Positions 7,893-9,003 of a stretch of 9,003 nt of DNA are shown here, in pieces. The notes beneath the pieces are model-generated. The model saw nothing but the letters and a program-made list of their open reading frames with translations. It did not search any database and was not told the origin of the DNA. The stretch spans positions 1 through 9,003 of the forward strand of contig JAITVE010000038.1 in NCBI GenBank assembly GCA_031285975.1. The letters run 5' to 3'. Position numbers and translations under genes: made by a program. Each line of letters starts with the position of its first letter. The first letter of the stretch is position 1. This DNA comes from Candidatus Adiutrix sp. (lineage in GTDB: Bacteria > Desulfobacterota > Desulfarculia > Adiutricales > Adiutricaceae).

Positions 7893-8636
7893 TCAATGTC
7901 CCCGAAAATCTTCTTCGCTGACGACGATGTAGAGCCGCCGGTCGGGATCGTAATCCAGCAAAATCACGGTTTCGCCCCGCTTGAACACGGCCCCCTCGCG
8001 GGCCGGGCGCACGTCCAAAAGCAAGCTGCTGCCCGCGTTCTGGCACTCGGCCTCGCCATACGCGGCCGTCACTTGGCTGGAGCGCACCACTGCCGAACGC
8101 CCGCACAGGGAAGCGCCGGTGATCTGCTTTTCTTTTTTGAAAAAGCGGCGCAGGGGCTTGATGACCTTCGAGGTGAGGAAGGCCGCCCAGAGGAAGGACA
8201 CCAGAAAGAGCGGCACGCCCAGGGCATAGCGCAGCGGGCCGGGGTTGAACAGCGCGCCCAGCGCCCAGTGGAAGGCGTAATAGGACGTGAGCCAGCCGAA
8301 CAGGGCGATGAGCGTGACGATGAGAGTCATGGGCACGCCGTAGAGCCCCATGTGGAACAAGAGGCTGGAAAAGCCGCCCAAGAGCCCTTTGGCGGCCCCG
8401 CTGTTCCCGCCGACAATATCCGCGTCGTCCGGGCCGTTGCCGCCCAACTGGCCGCTGTGCAAACCCCCGCCCCCCGCGTCCATGTCAAGGTCGGCGTCCA
8501 CGTCCGTGTCCAAATCGAGGCTGTCGATATCCACCAGGCCGAAGGCGGCCACCAGCCAATAGAGGCAGGCGACAATCAGCAAGCCGCTGAAAATATTGAC
8601 CGGGAACGAAAGGCAGGTTTCCACAAATTCCATCAT
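7893..8636 (-). CDS. NfeD/YqiJ-like membrane protein with OB-fold (DUF1449 type)
   Basis: A 247-residue membrane protein and first gene of the operon. Hydrophobic segments lie at about 12-33, 98-119 and 136-156. A basic stretch KPLRRFFKKEK (160-170) follows the third, which by the positive-inside rule puts the C-terminus in the cytoplasm. Residues about 172-240 form a small beta-rich domain (GRSAVVRSSQ, SSLLLDV, GETVILLDYD, RLYIVV) with the look of the NfeD OB-fold. The order of three helices then OB-fold fits the YqiJ/DUF1449 group, which in E. coli pairs with the YqiK flotillin. The loop between helices 1 and 2 carries an alternating Asp ladder (36-53), then a Gly/Asn-rich linker. GAGGTGA sits 6 bases before the first ATG (8636), supporting that start. 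The gene precedes the flotillin by 47 bases, the usual SPFH-NfeD pairing. It lacks the ClpP-like protease domain of long NfeD proteins. Confidence 0.88.
   Translation of the reverse strand: MMEFVETCLSFPVNIFSGLLIVACLYWLVAAFGLVDIDSLDLDTDVDADLDMDAGGGGLHSGQLGGNGPDDADIVGGNSGAAKGLLGGFSSLLFHMGLYGVPMTLIVTLIALFGWLTSYYAFHWALGALFNPGPLRYALGVPLFLVSFLWAAFLTSKVIKPLRRFFKKEKQITGASLCGRSAVVRSSQVTAAYGEAECQNAGSSLLLDVRPAREGAVFKRGETVILLDYDPDRRLYIVVSEEDFRGH
8478..8531 (-). other. Asp-ladder loop in the NfeD-like protein
   Basis: Codons 36-53 encode nine Asp residues, eight of them in a strict alternating pattern with single intervening residues from position 41 on and a first pair at 36 and 38. Alternate-Asp runs expose a dense acidic face and may bind divalent cations or a basic partner. 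With three helices and a cytoplasmic C-terminus, this loop would lie in the cytoplasm; that topology is inferred from charge distribution only. Confidence 0.7.
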
Positions 8637-8667
8637 CGGTCGTCACCTCGCTTGTGTCATCTCGGCC

Positions 8668-8680
8668 CATAGTGACTATG
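8668..8680. promoter_or_regulatory. Perfect inverted repeat in the operon leader (candidate operator)
   Basis: CATAGT-G-ACTATG is a perfect 6-bp inverted repeat around one base. It lies about 35 bases after the predicted transcription start and about 30 bases before the first start codon. Its short spacer makes it a poor RNA hairpin and a better dimeric protein-binding site, so it is a candidate repressor operator. No regulator gene is in the window. Confidence 0.4.
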
Positions 8681-8720
8681 CACGATAGCCATTCTGTTGA
8701 AGCATTTTTAATAAATGAAT

Positions 8721-8749
8721 ATCATAGCACAACGCCTTTCCTGTGTAAA
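8721..8749 (-). promoter_or_regulatory. Main operon promoter, sigma70 type with extended -10
   Basis: On the minus strand TTTACA (8744-8749, 5 of 6 to consensus) is separated by exactly 17 bases from TATGAT (8721-8726, 5 of 6). The bases TGC directly before the -10 make an extended -10. Transcription would start near 8713, leaving a leader of about 76 bases before the NfeD-like start codon. It is the best promoter match in the window and is correctly placed for the whole operon. Confidence 0.75.
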
Positions 8750-8755
8750 TTATTC

Positions 8756-8770
8756 GGTAAAATATTTACC
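8756..8770. promoter_or_regulatory. Inverted repeat just upstream of the main -35 (candidate activator site)
   Basis: GGTAAA-ATA-TTTACC is a perfect 6-bp inverted repeat with a 3-base centre. Its near edge is 6 bases from the -35 hexamer on the upstream side, where class II-type activators or overlapping repressors bind. The TTTAC core also occurs in the -35 hexamer and in the tandem repeat at 8880-8899. Confidence 0.4.
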
Positions 8771-8804
8771 TGCGCCCTGTTTCCTCGTGCATCACTTGGG
8801 CCTG

Positions 8805-8833
8805 TTAAGGCAATATATTTCAGGTGTTATGAT
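8805..8833 (+). promoter_or_regulatory. Candidate divergent promoter, extended -10
   Basis: On the plus strand TGT-TATGAT (8825-8833) is an extended -10 with a 5-of-6 hexamer. A weak -35 TTAAGG (8805-8810, 3 of 6) sits 17 bases upstream. Its core GTGTTATGATGTT differs from the leftward promoter's GTGCTATGATATT by two transitions. Transcription would run right from about 8840. No coding frame with a ribosome site follows within the window, so it would serve a long leader, a small RNA or a gene beyond 9003. Confidence 0.3.
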
Positions 8834-8879
8834 GTTTTCCGGCTCAGGCGGGGCGAGGATTCTGTCGCGCCGCACAGAT

Positions 8880-8899
8880 ATTTTACATCAATTTTACAT
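8880..8899 (+). repeat. Tandem direct repeat with 11-bp period
   Basis: ATTTTACAT occurs twice, at 8880-8888 and 8891-8899, an 11-base period or about one helical turn. Seen as 7-mers it is TTTACAT, CAAT, TTTACAT. Head-to-tail sites of this period are typical for OmpR/PhoB-family response regulators, whose Pho boxes have 7-bp units with 4-bp spacers. The unit resembles Bacillus-type PhoP half-sites (TTAACA) more than CTGTCAT. This is a pattern match only. Confidence 0.4.
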
Positions 8900-8910
8900 T
8901 TCATTGAAAA

Positions 8911-8943
8911 TTGCTTAACCGTTTTTTCCTATCCTTTAAGCAA
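8911..8943. repeat. Perfect 8-bp inverted repeat with 17-base spacer
   Basis: TTGCTTAA (8911-8918) is matched exactly by its reverse complement TTAAGCAA (8936-8943). The 17-base centre contains a run of six T. The wide, AT-rich arms make a poor terminator. A paired protein-binding site is more likely, with half-sites 25 bases apart centre to centre. Confidence 0.4.
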
Positions 8944-8963
8944 ACGAAGGCTGAAGAATCCCG

Positions 8964-8991
8964 GTAAAGAGCACGGACAAGGCCTCTTTAC
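8964..8991. repeat. Hairpin-forming inverted repeat, 8-bp stem and 12-base loop
   Basis: GTAAAGAG (8964-8971) pairs perfectly with CTCTTTAC (8984-8991). Neither side is followed by a clear T run, so a rho-independent terminator is doubtful. It might end a leftward gene to the right of the window or be a leader structure of a rightward transcript. Confidence 0.4.
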
Positions 8992-9001
8992 GAACGCGTT
9001 C
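8992..9001. repeat. Perfect 10-bp palindrome at the right edge
   Basis: GAACGCGTTC is its own reverse complement and directly abuts the inverted repeat that ends at 8991. It could be a dimeric binding site or the inside of a larger element cut by the window edge; little more can be said. Confidence 0.35.
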
Positions 9002-9003
9002 TA

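Larger units (their letters stand above)
8637..9003. other. AT-rich intergenic regulatory region without a convincing gene
   Basis: This 367-base stretch lies upstream of the operon. It is much richer in A and T than the genes, apart from a GC-rich island at about 8841-8877. The longest open frame here (plus strand, 8715-8918) has no ribosome site and a non-descript translation. The region instead holds one strong leftward promoter, one weaker rightward candidate and several inverted or direct repeats, listed separately. A gene reading rightward may start beyond base 9003. No tRNA, rRNA or riboswitch I know was recognised. Confidence 0.75.

Noticed and set aside
7099..7932. Plus-strand open frame of 277 codons opposite the flotillin gene
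   Set aside because: No motif or ribosome site; the opposite strand encodes a clear SPFH domain, so this is a shadow frame.
8641..8712. Short upstream frames in the operon leader (9 and 11 codons)
   Set aside because: Neither has a ribosome site, and neither shows an attenuator-like codon run or a paired hairpin.
8841..8877. GC-rich island with TCTGT/ACAGA arms as a hairpin or terminator
   Set aside because: Only five pairs close an 8-base loop and no T run follows at a useful distance; too weak to list.
8715..8918. 67-codon plus-strand open frame in the intergenic region
   Set aside because: No Shine-Dalgarno before its ATG, it overlaps the main promoter elements, and its product resembles nothing.
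8964..8991. Rho-independent terminator
   Set aside because: The stem is good, but neither strand shows the following T run, so only an inverted repeat is claimed.
1..9003. Very frequent ggccagg / cctggcc words as a dispersed repeat or CRISPR-like signal
   Set aside because: They come from Leu-Ala codon pairs (CTG GCC) in GC-rich, Ala-rich proteins. Spacing is irregular and no conserved repeat-spacer layout exists.

Overview
The window carries one compact, minus-strand operon of five genes, read from right to left, behind an AT-rich regulatory region at the right edge. The coding DNA is strongly GC-rich. The intergenic region is AT-rich and holds close-to-consensus sigma70-type promoters. Together with the gene families this suggests a high-GC Gram-negative bacterium. 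A Desulfovibrio-like member of the Desulfobacterota would fit, but that is an impression from composition and not a proof.

Right edge (8637-9003): no convincing gene. It holds a strong extended -10 promoter for the operon (8721-8749), a perfect inverted repeat in the 5' leader (8668-8680), and another just upstream of the -35 (8756-8770). Further out are a possible divergent promoter (8805-8833), a tandem 11-bp-period repeat (8880-8899), and three more symmetric elements (8911-8943, 8964-8991, 8992-9001).

Operon, in order of transcription: (1) a three-helix membrane protein with a C-terminal OB-fold of the NfeD/YqiJ (DUF1449) type (7893-8636); (2) a long YqiK-like flotillin with one N-terminal membrane anchor, an SPFH domain and a very long coiled coil (5821-7845), preceded by its own good internal promoter (7862-7890); (3) a 94-residue Ala-rich amphipathic protein of unknown family (5519-5803); (4) a 1737-residue AAA ATPase of the family usually labelled 'DNA repair ATPase' with an N-terminal DUF3686-type region (284-5497); (5) the first 91 codons of mutY, the A/G-specific adenine DNA glycosylase (1-274), which runs off the left edge. 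Gaps within the operon are 47, 17, 21 and 9 bases, and no terminator is visible between genes.

SPFH/flotillin and NfeD proteins form paired membrane microdomain scaffolds in many bacteria. Here the pair is joined to a giant cytosolic AAA ATPase and a small helical protein, which suggests one membrane-associated machine, perhaps an envelope-stress or membrane-remodelling system. The 'DNA repair' label of the ATPase family is not supported by any motif seen here. The only true DNA-repair gene is the downstream mutY, which may be a passenger. The system as a whole is poorly characterised and is the main point of interest.
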